This document shows, piece after piece, positions 24,850-39,784 of a stretch of DNA of 64,000 nt. How positions within the stretch are numbered: the stretch's first letter is position 1; each line of letters begins with the position of its first letter. The translations under genes were made by a program, and so were the position numbers. The notes below the pieces were generated by a model. That model searched no databases and had not been told where the DNA came from. It saw nothing but the letters and a program-made list of their open reading frames with translations. Origin of the DNA: Pterois miles (lineage: Eukaryota; Chordata; Actinopteri; Perciformes; Scorpaenidae); assembly GCA_947000775.1 (NCBI GenBank), contig CAMQGK010000140.1, forward strand, positions 62,001-126,000, given 5' to 3'.

Positions 24850-26443
24850 CTACAGGCCAGAAGTCAAGGAGTGACCAAACATGCCAATACAACGGTTCAT
24901 TTCTTATAGCTTTACACACATGTAGGACATTTAAAATAATACCTGACTAACTTCATATGAATGGCAATTTTTTTAATGCCGAAATCGATAAATTTGCTGG
25001 AGGTGTTACCAGCGCCAGACCTAGGGGGTATCTGGACCGGCAGAGAGGGCTACACAGGCGGTGAAGCACAGCGTAGCCAAGAGATAAACGCTGTAGATCA
25101 ATAGGGAGAAAGACCAAAGTTAGCGTCTTGTCTCAGCCACAGCTTGTTTATTTCTCCACAATTTCATACAGTATCTTCATTCACATATTAACATATACAG
25201 TCCCTTTAACACGTATCAAGCACTATCGCATTATCGCATTATACATATTCTCCTAACTGGCACTTCACAGCAGCGCTAAGGCGCTTTGCCCATGACACAT
25301 TAACAAGTGTTAGAATACAACCACCGTCTTTACACACTGTTGGCTGGCTAACACTTTTTAGGAACATTTGCAACTTATTTTCTAACTCTACTGAACATTA
25401 TGCCACTTCATATCACTTTACCACACTTACAAAACTACTGTGTAAAACTAAAGTTCACGGACGCAACTGCTAAAAATGGCGATCTCCTTCGTAGCATTTA
25501 GCAACATAGTAAACCCGCTACACTTCTCAAACATGTCAACATCTTCTTACAACATTAGCAGACGATTTATATAACATTCACATTAGCTGCTGATACAACA
25601 TAAACATTGAAAAATGAGTTTTGCAGTACCTGTAGATCAATAGGGAGAAAGACCAAAGCTAGCTTCTTGTCTCAGCCACAGCTCGCTTATTTGTGAGCTG
25701 CGCGTGAGCAGAGCACGTAGTTACAGTCTCCCTTAAAAGATCTACAGCAGCACCAGGGCGCCATCTACTGGCGGGGAGGTGTAATAACCTCAAAATAAGG
25801 ACTGTGGAGAAGCCGCTAGCCGTTTTAATGCTGCACGCTACCTCTGTCACGGACAGGAAACGGTGTCGTATGGCGATAACATGCGGCCCGGCCGGCCGTC
25901 GCTCTCATCTCCGTGGTCAAATGAGCTGACGATATCACTGAAGAGCACCCAGATACTGACATTTATGTTAAATGCATTCCAACGGCCCCCATGGAGCTGA
26001 CCATGGATGGATAAAGAGAGCGGAGCTGACAGGAGAGCTAGAGACCACCTCGGAGAAATTAGAGGAAGTAGACAAACCTGAGTCAGCAGACACCTGAACT
26101 GATGTGACTGAGTCAGTGAAAAGTAGTTTGTAGGCAAAATGGTTGAAATGTTCAGCTTCTGCCACTGAAAAGTGGTGCTCATATTTAACCTAAACTGCTG
26201 AAAACAAAATAAATAAATAAATAAATAAATAAAAACAAAAGCAGAATTTGCATTTGTACTTTTTTGATGTAAGATTGATGGAGGCATAGGCATATGAGCA
26301 GTTGAGCAAATGGAGCAGATGCATATATCTATTTTTTCTATATCTACTTTTTGTCTTTTTATCACATCTGAAGGGGCTAAATTAAAAAAAAGAAAAACAA
26401 CAGGTCTTTTAAGTGTTACATGGCTATTCATATTTTGCATCAA

Positions 26444-26733
26444 CCCATCCATCCATCGTTCTGCAACTGCTTATCCCATCTGGGATCACAGGGGGGCTGG
26501 AGCCGATCCCAGCTGACAGTGGGTGAAGGCGGGGTTCACTCCGGACAGGTCGCCAGTATATCGCAGAGCTGACACAAAACCATTCATTGTCACATTCATA
26601 CCTACAATTTAGAGTCACCAATTAACGGTGAGAAGATGCAAACTCCACACAGAAGAGCCCCAAGCTGAATTTGAACCTGTGAGCCTCTTTCTGTGAGGCA
26701 ACAGTGCTAACCACTGCAGCACCATGCAGCCCA
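26444..26733 (-). mobile_element. L2-like LINE 3' tail, unit 3
   Basis: Same insertion as unit 1. Confidence 0.65.
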
Positions 26734-27525
26734 TCATCCCTGTTGTTGAAACACAATGTAAACATACATTGTGTTTCACATTGTCCAGTGTGGATCACAC
26801 AATGTAAATCTCATATGAATTGGATCATTGTTGTCACATAACACTGATTTCCTGTTGCCAGGAGGTGACGCTATGACGTCAAATCAATATTGCCATGTAG
26901 ATGTTTTCAGATGTTTTCAGGCCTGGACTGTTATGAAGTAGGTCAAGTTTGGGGCAGACTCACACATCTAGGTGAAATATGCCACCGGTGAAATCATTAG
27001 GGGGCGCTACGAAGCCAATTTGCTACATCCGACAATGGGACCAATGTCAAAATCTGATTTCACGCACTTCTGACAAGTGTGCCAATTTTCAAGATGTTTT
27101 GAATAGCCCAAGCACCTTGTTTTTCTGCTCAAAGACACAATATAATAATAATAATAATAATAATAATTAGGAAAACGATAGGGGCCCTCATCAATAAAAG
27201 ACCTAACTCTCACTGTATGTGAATAGGAAACTAGGGATGGGCCTAATGTTTCAAAATAAAAGTTAATTCTACCCAAATACTACTTCCTGTCCCACACTTA
27301 TACTTGTAAAGGCTTATTCCATCCAAAGATTACTTTCTAGATTCAAAACCGGCGAGACCTTAACATCCTTTGTGCAAAGTTCATTGGTGAACAGTAAATT
27401 GTGTTGGAGATTTTTGGGATGCATCTTCAGTAGTGTTTCTTCAGATCATCGGGGTGTTTGGGCCTTTAACACTATACACCCTCACCAACGGGCTGATCAA
27501 ACCTCAGCTTGCATCCCACGCCCAG

Positions 27526-27832
27526 TTAGCAGAAAAACAATTGCCTTTTAGGCTTGACCTTTTGGCTGCTTCTTTCTGTTGCTTCCGATGCACCTTTGAT
27601 GGCTGAGCGCTGGCTCTGGCCCCTGAATCCCAGGTCCCTCAAGGGTTTGGTGGTAGATGCTGCCACAAAAACTCTGAACCGGACCTCCACTGGGCGGATT
27701 TGTGTGTCCAGCCCCGATGTTGAGCTTCAGCGGCTCATTGGCCTCATCTACTGCCTCCTCCCGGGGCACGGTGAGCTCAGTGATGTAAACCGTCTTCAGG
27801 GAGGGGGACCAGAGCACCAAGTCGGGTCTTAA
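27526..27832 (-). pseudogene. Degraded mobile-element ORF fragment, unit 3
   Basis: Same fragment with the class A one-base loss. Confidence 0.5.
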
Positions 27833-28162
27833 ACCAGAAGTCTATCCGCATTTCAGCTTAGAAATTTCTGTCTTTTCAGCAACGCTTTGCAATAAATTTC
27901 AGCTGTCATTTTCTGCAGGAAATGTGATCATCTAGTTTTTTTTTAAGTATTCTATTGCAGTGCTTCATTTAGCTGCTGTAACTGCTTATTATCCATACTC
28001 AAACTGTTAAACTTAAACAATCATCACATGATCATCATCAGCACACTCTCAACCTAAAGTAGTTAGTCTTATTGCTATGTTCAAAAAGCTCCATTACATC
28101 CACTGTTATTTTTAATTTTTATTTTTCTATTTACAAATTATAAACAAATATACACATTACAA

Positions 28163-31100
28163 CTAGTGGTCATCTATCTTGAACAGTGATAACTGGTCAG
28201 CAGATGTCCTGGATTTGGACACCATCTTCCTGATCTTGCGAGGGAACCACAACAGTTTTCTCCTCACTCGCCGCATTATGCTGTCCCTACTGGAGTTGGC
28301 CTTGGGGCTGTCCACACCGGAGTCGTCCTCGACGGGTTCGGGGCTGTTGGGTTCCTGCTCCTCCACTGCCTCGCTGTGGACCGGCTGTTCTGACAGCAGG
28401 TCCCGATTCATCAGCGTGCGGGGGGACAGGGGCAGGGGGCTGCCGTACTCCTGGAGTTTTAAGAGAAAACCACTGTCAGTTATTTATATTCATTGTTCAT
28501 TCAATAGAGAGAAACAGATTTATTCAGCCTCTACCAGCAGTGAGAGGTGAGGAGCTGGAGGAAAAACTGTAGCCTACCTCCTTGAAGCGGAAGGCAACAT
28601 AACAGAAGTCTGTCGATCCATCCTGGACATCACCACCGTGAGGAGATGTGTCCGACAGCAGAAGAGGGCACTCTGAAACAACCAATATGAGTTAAGTCGC
28701 GGGAAAGACATATTGACGTACATATTTATCCTAAAATTCACACCAAACATCACTGAAAAAAACTGCTATTACTACTGCTACTATCTACTATTCATGTCAG
28801 ACAGGAGTATTTGGCTGCGGTCGAAGAATTCAAAATAAATTGAAACCAGATGGTCGTCACTTGCCACTCATATTCATCAACATGAATCCCAATTAGTATA
28901 CGACTGTATGAAGATAATATGCAAGATAAGCATATTGTTTGTTTTCATGAACAGCAGAATGATGCGTCACTGTAAATGTTGCAGCTGCAAGGAATTGTGG
29001 GACGGCATTATCTCCTTTCCTTTGGTAAAGGATGCTCCAGTGTGTCCTAAGCTAAAGGAGATGAGAAAGGAAGCACTGATGCACCTTTCCTCAGCGTTTA
29101 GAGAGTCTGAGCAGCTCTCATCACGGCTGCTACTCAGATACTTCGGGGTCATTTCACTCCGTCAGGAACCTTCCTCAGAGAAAAAGACTTTTCGTCCGCA
29201 GCCTTTGTCAATGTGTCTGCGTTGGCACCTACCTTTAAAGGTGCGTGTGTCCTCCTCATTGTCCAGTTTAGGGACGTACGGAGGCCTCTGATTAAGGAGG
29301 TCGCTCCAGTCCACAGCTTTGAAGAATGGGTGTCTTTTCACCTCATAGGCTCCTCCTGGAGAAGAAATGACAACAACATTTAGTTTGTACATCTCCACAT
29401 GTTGGTCCTGATACCTGACCCAAACATTCCACACTGCCCTCAAAGGTCTCTGGATCTCTCAGGGTCTAGTCTCTCTATGGACATTATCACTTTATATGTA
29501 GCTCACGTCTGACCGTGACACCACTTAGTACTCCAATAAAACACAGTTTCTCTGTTTCTTATACAGTCTGTCGTTAGTAAAGCTGTCACTTACTTGTACC
29601 AAGACGCGTCTCACAGTTCTTATCCAAGAGAAGATGCAGGAGGCTGTTGGCAGCCTGTATCCCTGGATTGTCTATATTTGGTGTCAAGAGTTCATCTGGA
29701 AAAGAAGCACATATCAGTTGATCTGATCAAGGACTTTACATTTAATTGACATCACCAAAGGGACCGAATGACATAATTCTTAGACGAAAACATCATAAAC
29801 CTAGCGTAAAAATGTAAATCTCAAATTCAAACGAAACAAGAAATGAAAGCTACTTTGTGACAGATTTTAAAGTTAAATCACAAAGTAGCTACGTGTTGAG
29901 TCATTTTTAAAATACAGAAAGATTCATTCAGAACGGCTAGAGTGACAAACGTGTAGAAAGGTTGCATGTGATGAGAAGATAATGAATGAGCTAAAGATTC
30001 CTACCTTTGGTCACTCGGCGACGGACCTCCGGAGCATCCTTGACCCAGTCCTTGATCCTGTAACCGAAAGGTGTGACGCCAAACAGGAATTTGTACAGAA
30101 TAATCCCTGCGGCCCACCAGTCTACGGGCTTTCCGTAGCCCGTCCGTAGTATCACCTCTGGGGCTAAATATGGAAGCGTGCCGCAACACTGTGGGAGAAA
30201 ATGAAGTAGGAAAATACATATAACACAGGATTTACACAAGTTTAAATAAGAAGAAAGAAAGAAAAGAATAGAAGAGACTAACCTCTCCATCAGTGAACTC
30301 TCTGGCAACTTGCCGACAGGCTTCCTCAGTCAGGCAGGCTGCCATGTTCACTGACCCGGACTTGGACAGCCCGAAATCCGCCACAGTTAGGTGTCCCGTG
30401 TTTGTGATCAGAAGACTACAATGGAGGGAAGCAGAACATGTCTCATGTTACACTATATGACAGGATTGGTCCACTTCAGTAGCAAGAAGGACAAACAGGA
30501 AAGTCATTGGGGGTTTGTGGGCTACTACTCTACACAGTGGACAAATATGCTGCTTTATGCTAATGTAGGTGTGTATTTATTATTGGTTATCAATGAACAA
30601 CACAAAACAATGATAGATATTGTCCAGAAATCCTCACAGGTACTGACTTTAGCATCAAAAATATGCTCCAATCATAACATGCAAACTGCAGCCCAACAGG
30701 CAACAGCAGTTGTCAGTGTGTCAGTGTGCTGACTTGACTATGACTTGATCCAAACTGCATGTGATTATCATAAAGTGCTCATGTCTGTAAAGGGGAGATT
30801 GGTGGCTATCCACACAACCCATTTACATTCATACATCTGGAGGTCAGAGGTCAAGGGGCCAGTCTGACCCTCTCGCCAAAATTCAGCAGAAGTATTTAAC
30901 CTTATTTGCAACAAGCTATGACACGGTTGGTACCGACGGATTCAATATCACGATACCAGTATTTTCACTGTGTCTTTAAAACTGACCCCAGTACAATATC
31001 CAGAAGATCAGTTGTCTTAATGCCTTCAAGACATTAGTGTTGTTAAGGTGAATTTGCATTAATCCGTTATTATTGTGTAAACTTTGACATGGTAGATTAA

Positions 31101-33511
31101 TACTGAAGACATTAATACTGAAGACTGAGAAAATGCCTGTCGTCAAAGCTAAAGGGGGCTACAAAAGATTGGGTAAAAATATCAGTACTGGGAGAGTTTC
31201 TGTAAATTTAGCTCCAACTTAAAAAGAGGTTTGTTACACCCTTCTCCTGAACAGCGATTGTCCAATCATAGCTAAGCAACTATATCTAGGCATGTCACTT
31301 CTGTCAGGCTTTGAGTTTCCTAAAGCAACATTATCAGAGCAAAGAAATGGCTTTAAACAGTGTTTATATCTACAAATAATTAAATGTATAAAGAAATCAT
31401 AAACAGTGGATGTCTACGCTCTCCGAGTGCCCTTCTAGATTTAAAACTGGTCAGTTGGAAAGAGAAAGAAAGTCAGAGACTGTGTTTTCAACCAACTCAT
31501 TAAAATTACGTTAGCTTTGTTAGCTCGCTAGCTTCGGCTGAGACATCTGCCAGCGACAGAGTAGCAGCTTCTAATTTCCAGCCAACAACCATCAATTTTG
31601 ATGGCTAGAAATTTCAAACCTCAAATGGTATATCTGCCACCAACGTTGTTGTAAACTGTACCATGCAATAATGAAAAGCATGACAGGCGTAGTAACAATA
31701 ACTAAGGAGGGCCTAAAACCAGACATGGAAAAACAATAAATTATGAGATTATGAAGATGTCCCTTCCAAAGGGACAGGTCGAAGCCTTACTTGTCAGGTT
31801 TGAGGTCTCGGTGGATGATGCCGTGGTTGTGGATGTACTCCAGTGCTAACACGAGCTCTGCAGCGTAGAAGCGGGCCACATATACAGCGAAACACTTATT
31901 GTATGTCAGCAAGGTGCCAAAATCCCCACCTACAAGATCAGCGAGAGACACAACAGGTCAGATGCTATGTGTAGGTCTTCTCAGAGTGTGTCACATGTGT
32001 ACAGTGGATACAGTGTATATGCATGTATGACCGATCCAAAAGCAACCTCCTTACCTCCGACATACTCCATCACCATGTACATGTGGTTCTTCGTCTCAAA
32101 TGAGCAAAACAAGGAGACGACAAGAGGGCTGTCAAGGAAGGCGAGGATGTCCCGCTCCAGCAGGACGTCATCCCTCTGTTCCTTGTACTGCGGTTTGATT
32201 TGCTTCATGGCAAAAACCCGACGAGTCTCCTTGTGGCGCACAAGGTTTACAGTACTGGACAAGAGAGGAAAGGAAACGTGAGCAGCTTCTATGACTGAGT
32301 ATCAGAAAAGAAACTGTCCAGATGGAGCAAAATAACTCTACACCACATCTCTCTCTTTTCTGCTTTGACTGGACTCTCTGCGCTATCCAAAGAGTCAGTG
32401 TGAACACAAAGACAGCAGTCTGTCTTACTCACCCAAAGGCACCTTTGGCAATGTATTTGCCGATGTCAAAGTCGCTCCTCACCGGTTTTATCGGAGGAGG
32501 CCTGCAGGCTGCGCGGGTCTAAATCAAACACAGGAACGACAAAAAAGTTGAAATGCAAAATGTATACTGAGCTAAAGTTACATCAGAAAAGCAGCCTTGT
32601 TTTCAGTTTGACAAACCAGCCTTTTTTAGTGGATCCAGTGGGACTGTGTAATACTTAAAATTTCAATTTACCTTCAGTGGAGTTATAAAAATCATCATAT
32701 TTCAACCATAAATTGTTTTGCAGTCCAAATGAATAGAAGTGAACAGGTAAAACTACAATGATTAAATTAATAAGATTAAATCACATTATTTAGTCATTCT
32801 TTTTATGCCACGATGGGTAACAACACTGTGTATATTAATGAAGCGTTGCACTGCAAATTTTATCATAAACCAAAATATCATTGCTGGGTCTTTAAAATAC
32901 CCGTAGTTGCATTCCCCCTCTGTCTGAAATGCTCCATTTTAGGGCCTGTCTCTTTAAGACCCCCTTCTGAAAAAACCCAGTCTGCTTGTGAGGCAAATAT
33001 ATAAATAGACAAATAATATAAATAGTACACCTTTAAAAAAGGTAGTTTGTGGGTTGGTAGGTACTCCAGATACTCAAATGTATGTGTACGAGCACTGTAA
33101 AGTGAGTTTTTCATGATATGTCCCCTTTAAAACATCATTTCAGTGAGAATGGTTTTGGGATTTTTGTTATTTGGAGAAACAGGTTGCAAATTACAAAGAG
33201 AAGATCACTTGTTTTGCATCACATAGTGCTGGCGTAGGCTAAATCATCATCAGTGTTAATAAGATTTAAATGTTTGAATCAGCTGGAAACAAAACGTCTC
33301 AAAGATGAGAAATACTTACCTCGTGGAGAATCTTCTCCAGTTTATTTTCCAGCTCCAGGAAGTAGCTGCAGCTGACCAGGCCGCCCTGCAGCACGTCGCC
33401 ACAGGTTCTGGTCAGCTCAGCGAGCTGGCTCTGGATGAACGTCAGGGTCCGGGTGGCCCGAGGTAGATCGCCGTCAGAGAACTTCACCGTCTTCGCCATG
33501 TGGACCAGGTG
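28163..33511 (-). CDS. MAST-family serine/threonine protein kinase, compact form, copy 3
   Basis: Exons 33320-33511 (ATG at 33499), 32433-32518, 32055-32254, 31791-31929, 30283-30415, 30005-30188, 29594-29695, 29233-29355, 28578-28672 and 28163-28450. The offset from copy 1 is a constant 23891 bp across the whole gene, so there is no net indel in exons or introns. I saw no protein difference from copies 1 and 2. All splice sites and catalytic motifs are intact. Confidence 0.88.
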
Positions 33512-34511
33512 CTTGAATGACAGCAAAATGTAGTTAGACAATTACAGTACAGTAGTATCTACATTCATACAGATGAGCTCACCTACTGTAGTATAACCAG
33601 TAATAGTCTGATGCACAAATATACTGAATATAAAAGCTGTTCGAAAATAAACAATAATCCCACTTTTAGAAAAAAAAATGGTGCTCAGTAATGTTTCATA
33701 TACTTCTACAAAACACAATAAACCTGAACCTCAGTTTGTTTGATTTCTCCAAATGTGATAACTAGATTATAGCAAACTAAACTGCAGAGGAAGAGCTGTG
33801 ACTGTGAACTAAAATTATATGGCCAAATAAGTCTATACACTGTCCATTTATCAGATGACAATCAACTTTTTTATGGGATATCAACTTTAAAATGCTAAAA
33901 TAAAGTGTTAATAAAAGGAAATAAATACATACAGTTCTCAAGATACAGGATCTTTTTGCTAACGATAATAGCAGAGAAACAGTCAATACAAGCTGACAAC
34001 GCAAAATCCACCAGTCAGTTTTCACCACTTAACTGAGGCTGCTGAGTCAATTGATGTGTGTCTGTCTGTCCTCTGTGCTGCAGGTCTCCAAATGATGTAA
34101 ACAAACCATCTCCAGGAGTTTCAAAACTCTCCTGTAAATTCAAAAAATTCAAGGACTCTGATTGGCTCCTGTGAATCAACAAAACTCAGCTTGTTGCCAT
34201 GATTTGTTGCCATGTTCTCCACTATGAGACCAATACAGGAATATTATCTTATCTTATCTTATAAAAACAAAAAACTATGTGGCATTTGCTCAAATAACAA
34301 TGCTTTGTATAAACAATATAAAACCATTTTAATATGTGTATAATAATGTGACTATCAAACAGTTTCATTTGAAATAATGGTAATGTAATAATTGTTTTAC
34401 GCATCTCAACACCACAGTTTTCGGACATGAGGAAAAATGAAAAAGAAAAGTTTGGATGCATAAAAGGCTTCAGAAATTGTATTAAATATTTTTTTGTGCG
34501 TATATACATAG

Positions 34512-34966
34512 TAGGGGTGTGACGGTTCATAAAATTCACGGTTCGGTTCAAATCCCGGTTTGCGGTCCCGGTTTTGGGTTCGGTCTGTCCGTCTGTAGTC
34601 AGAGCTACATGGTCTGTGTTGGACAGTTCAGGAAGTACTGCGTAGCTTATGTGTCTGCCAGACGACATATTACAGCGCGGCTCAAGTAGCCTCATCGTAT
34701 GCTGACATCCAGCGTCCTCCACGACTGCATCAGGCTGCATATCTTTCAATAGAAACATCCCTTATGCTTTGGTTGTGTTTTAGTTGTGTCCCAGCCTCTT
34801 TCCATAGGCCTTGATTTCTAGTGTGACAATATATGATGAAAAAAAAAAAAAACACACAATCGGCCTCATAACCTATTTCAAACAAACCTAACAATACATA
34901 CACAAACTGAATTGTGACTAGAGAACCGAGCGGTTTGTATTTTTACTCGCACTGTTCCCATCCCTA
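34512..34966 (+). mobile_element. hAT-like non-autonomous DNA element, unit 3
   Basis: Same insertion as unit 1. Confidence 0.6.
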
Positions 34967-36414
34967 GTACATGAACACCGCATTGACTCCTGGATCGTAC
35001 ATCAACGTTGGGGCCATATTGGACCTGGCTAGACTGGCCTGTAACCCAGATATAAGTGAACGAGGGCGCTGCCGTTTTGCTGGATAAAAAGCACTATAAC
35101 ATTGCATTTTCAACCGATTTCAATGAGTCGTTTTATAATCAAAAGTTTATGATCCATGAGGAGTAATGCTATGATATTACTTTTGTGGAAAACTGTTAAA
35201 TACATTAACGTCACTGCTTCCGGTTTATGGATCACAGGTCTGCCCTTCAGTATGGTGGGGTTCCATCATTATAGGTTATTAAAACTAGATCATATCATAT
35301 TTTCCTCAAAGCATTTTTCAAATTCTCAACTGTTTTTGTTGCATCAAGTTTATGTTACATCTTTACAATAAGTTTGTTTCTGTAACATCAGATAAGAGCT
35401 AACATTCGGTACTGTTAGCTAACCAATGAGTTAATGTTAACTTATTGATGTTCATGTCTTACATATCATGTTTATGTCCGATATATAATAAAAATGATGC
35501 GTCTAATATTGCAAACAATAAAACTGATGACGTCAAGCTTTACAAGTGTTATCAGATTATTTCGGTTTCATAGTTGCTGTATTATCACTATTACTCCATT
35601 AAATTCAGATACCTAACATTATTATACTATATTATTTATTATCGTTATTTATTTATGACATTTTTATTCATTTTATATATTTCATCATTATATGGCATTA
35701 TACAGGGACCTCTCTACAAGTATTAACCTTGAACAAGGAAAATGAGCCAAAGTCACACTTGACAAATGTGAGTCTTAACAGTTCCTGATGATAAAATAAT
35801 TATCTTCTATTACACAAGTGATTCAGTTCATGTCAGCCTACAAGACACACTTGTCTCCTGAGCATCTAGCAGCGATTAGAGCTTAACTATCCAGATGCTA
35901 ACCGGAGACTAAACTTGATTTTTCTACACCATGTACATCATAAACCCTTTAATATAATAACGGTTCATTGAAATCAGTTGGGAAATATAGACGTTAAAGT
36001 GCTTTTTATCCAGAGAAATGGCAGCTCCCTCGTTCACTAGTACAGGGTTACAGATAAGTCTGGACAGGTCCAGTGTGGCGGCCACGCTGACGTATCGCTG
36101 CAGTGGGCTGAAGCGACGTCTATCTTTATACGTCTATGGTAAATACAGCCTCACAAAGCTGCTGGCATGGCTGCTGTTTGAACAGCAGCCCCTGTTGTGT
36201 GACCGGTCTACAATATTTAAGAATTAATTTTGTTTTTGAGCTTTTCTAAAAGGCTTGTTTCTTCTTCTGGTCTGCTTTCCACGTTTAGATCATTCCTTCG
36301 GTTAAACGTCCTCCTCGAGGCTATACAACCTCAGACACCCTGCTGGTTCATGTCTTGCATTGAAGTCGAAAATGTGTGGTGTGTATGTGGTTACACAGGT
36401 GAATACAGTATGCT

Positions 36415-36794
36415 TCACCTGTTGAGCCTGGGACTGTGAGGACAGTGGTGATGATGCCACAGGACATGATGGTTTTCCTGCCAGCATCTCCTCATGACGT
36501 CCAGGATCCCTTCATCGGTCACTGCTCCAGTTGATAAAACTTGTGACAACTAGAAGTAAAACAGAGGGAATAATCATAAAGGTACCAGGGTGGGGGGTCG
36601 GTCTCACCAGACACATAGGAGATAAGCATGCCTGAAAGTATTGTGTAGATTTAGTAAATGATTGGTACTAGTTTGCGGTGCTTTTCCAGCAGAGAGTGTC
36701 TGTGAGATTCTCCAAACACCTCCATCAGGTTCTGCACCGAAGCGCCATCTTTGCCCATCAGCAGCCAGAAGACTCGCTCCATGTTGTTCAGGTC
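36415..36794 (-). other. Exon-like ORF pair, unit 4 copy
   Basis: Identical translation to the unit 1 pair: ORFs at 36651-36794 and 36415-36549, in the class A part of the hybrid unit. Confidence 0.3.
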
Positions 36795-38388
36795 CTACAG
36801 GCCAGAAGTCAAGGAGTGACCAAACATGCCAATACAACGGTTCATTTCTTATAGCTTTACACACATGTAGGACATTTAAAATAATACCTGACTAACTTCA
36901 TATGAATGGCAATTTTTTTAATGCCGAAATCGATAAATTTGCTGGAGGTGTTACCAGCGCCAGACCTAGGGGGTATCTGGACCGGCAGAGAGGGCTACAC
37001 AGGCGGTGAAGCACAGCGTAGCCAAGAGATAAACGCTGTAGATCAATAGGGAGAAAGACCAAAGTTAGCGTCTTGTCTCAGCCACAGCTTGTTTATTTCT
37101 CCACAATTTCATACAGTATCTTCATTCACATATTAACATATACAGTCCCTTTAACACGTATCAAGCACTATCGCATTATCGCATTATACATATTCTCCTA
37201 ACTGGCACTTCACAGCAGCGCTAAGGCGCTTTGCCCATGACACATTAACAAGTGTTAGAATACAACCACCGTCTTTACACACTGTTGGCTGGCTAACACT
37301 TTTTAGGAACATTTGCAACTTATTTTCTAACTCTACTGAACATTATGCCACTTCATATCACTTTACCACACTTACAAAACTACTGTGTAAAACTAAAGTT
37401 CACGGACGCAACTGCTAAAAATGGCGATCTCCTTCGTAGCATTTAGCAACATAGTAAACCCGCTACACTTCTCAAACATGTCAACATCTTCTTACAACAT
37501 TAGCAGACGATTTATATAACATTCACATTAGCTGCTGATACAACATAAACATTGAAAAATGAGTTTTGCAGTACCTGTAGATCAATAGGGAGAAAGACCA
37601 AAGCTAGCTTCTTGTCTCAGCCACAGCTCGCTTATTTGTGAGCTGCGCGTGAGCAGAGCACGTAGTTACAGTCTCCCTTAAAAGATCTACAGCAGCACCA
37701 GGGCGCCATCTACTGGCGGGGAGGTGTAATAACCTCAAAATAAGGACTGTGGAGAAGCCGCTAGCCGTTTTAATGCTGCACGCTACCTCTGTCACGGACA
37801 GGAAACGGTGTCGTATGGCGATAACATGCGGCCCGGCCGGCCGTCGCTCTCATCTCCGTGGTCAAATGAGCTGACGATATCACTGAAGAGCACCCAGATA
37901 CTGACATTTATGTTAAATGCATTCCAACGGCCCCCATGGAGCTGACCATGGATGGATAAAGAGAGCGGAGCTGACAGGAGAGCTAGAGACCACCTCGGAG
38001 AAATTAGAGGAAGTAGACAAACCTGAGTCAGCAGACACCTGAACTGATGTGACTGAGTCAGTGAAAAGTAGTTTGTAGGCAAAATGGTTGAAATGTTCAG
38101 CTTCTGCCACTGAAAAGTGGTGCTCATATTTAACCTAAACTGCTGAAAACAAAATAAATAAATAAATAAATAAATAAAAACAAAAGCAGAATTTGCATTT
38201 GTACTTTTTTGATGTAAGATTGATGGAGGCATAGGCGTATGAGCAGTTGAGCAAATGGAGCAGATGCATATATCTATTTTTTCTATATCTACTTTTTGTC
38301 TTTTTATCACATCTGAAGGGGCTAAATTAAAAAAAAGAAAAACAACAGGTCTTTTAAGTGTTACATGGCTATTCATATTTTGCATCAA

Positions 38389-38678
38389 CCCATCCATCCA
38401 TCGTTCTGCAACTGCTTATCCCATCTGGGATCACAGGGGGGCTGGAGCCGATCCCAGCTGACAGTGGGTGAAGGCGGGGTTCACTCCGGACAGGTCGCCA
38501 GTATATCGCAGAGCTGACACAAAACCATTCATTGTCACATTCATACCTACAATTTAGAGTCACCAATTAACGGTGAGAAGATGCAAACTCCACACAGAAG
38601 AGCCCCAAGCTGAATTTGAACCTGTGAGCCTCTTTCTGTGAGGCAACAGTGCTAACCACTGCAGCACCATGCAGCCCA
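38389..38678 (-). mobile_element. L2-like LINE 3' tail, unit 4
   Basis: Same insertion. It carries class A bases (cgttctgc, agtatatcgc, ttcactccgg), so the A-to-B switch in unit 4 lies above it. Confidence 0.65.
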
Positions 38679-39084
38679 TCATCCCTGTTGTTGAAACACA
38701 ATGTAAACATACATTGTGTTTCACATTGTCCAGTGTGGATCACACAATGTAAATCTCATATGAATTGGATCATTGTTGTCACATAACACTGATTTCCTGT
38801 TGCCAGGAGGTGACGCTATGACGTCAAATCAATATTGCCATGTAGATGTTTTCAGATGTTTTCAGGCCTGGACTGTTATGAAGTAGGTCAAGTTTGGGGC
38901 AGACTCACACATCTAGGTGAAATATGCCACCGGTGAAATCATTAGGGGGCGCTACGAAGCCAATTTGCTACATCCGACAATGGGACCAATGTCAAAATCT
39001 GATTTCACGCACTTCTGACAAGTGTGCCAATTTTCAAGATGTTTTGAATAGCCCAAGCACCTTGTTTTTCTGCTCAAAGACACA

Positions 39085-39118
<34 letters not shown>

Positions 39119-39476
39119 TAGGAAAACGATAGGGGCCCTCATCAATAAAAGACCTAACTCTCACTGTATGTGAACAGGAAACTAGGGATGGGCCTAATGT
39201 TTCAAAATAAAAGTTAATTCTACCCAAATACTACTTCCTGTCCCACACTTATACTTGTAAAGGCTTATTCCATCCAAAGATTACTTTCTAGATTCAAAAC
39301 CGACGAGACCTTAACATCCTTTGTGCAAAGTTCATTGGTGAACAGTAAATTGTGTTGGAGATTTTTGGGATGCATCTTCAGTAGTGTTTCTTCAGATCAT
39401 CGGGGTGTTTGGGCCTTTAACACTATACACCCTCACCAACGGGCTGATCAAACCTCAGCTTGCATCCCACGCCCAG

Positions 39477-39784
39477 TTAGCAGAAAAACAATTGCCTTTT
39501 AGGCTTGACCTTTTGGCTGCTTCTTTCTGTTGCTTCCGATGCACCTTTGATGGCTGAGCGCTGGCTCTGGCCCCTGAATCCCAGGTCCCTCAAGGGTTTG
39601 GTGGTAGATGCTGCCACAAAAACTCTGAACCGGACCTCCACTGGGCGGATTTGTGTGTTCCAGCCCCGATGTTGAGCTTCAGCGGCTCATTGGCCTCATC
39701 CACTGCCTCCTCCCGGGGCACGGTGAGCTCAGTGATGTAAACCGTCTTCAGGGAGGGGGACCAGAGCACCAAGTCGGGTCTTAA
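39477..39784 (-). pseudogene. Degraded mobile-element ORF fragment, unit 4
   Basis: Class B form. The extra base near 39658 keeps RGWNTQIRPVEV readable in one frame, but the frame still breaks upstream at the missing block. Confidence 0.5.

Larger units (their letters stand above)
23894..35838. repeat. Tandem array unit 3 (class A)
   Basis: Third copy, 11945 bp. At the sites that distinguish unit 2 from unit 1 it mostly carries the unit 1 base. A private substitution lies at about 33859 (atgacaatc instead of atgataatc). It contains a complete kinase gene copy. Confidence 0.97.
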
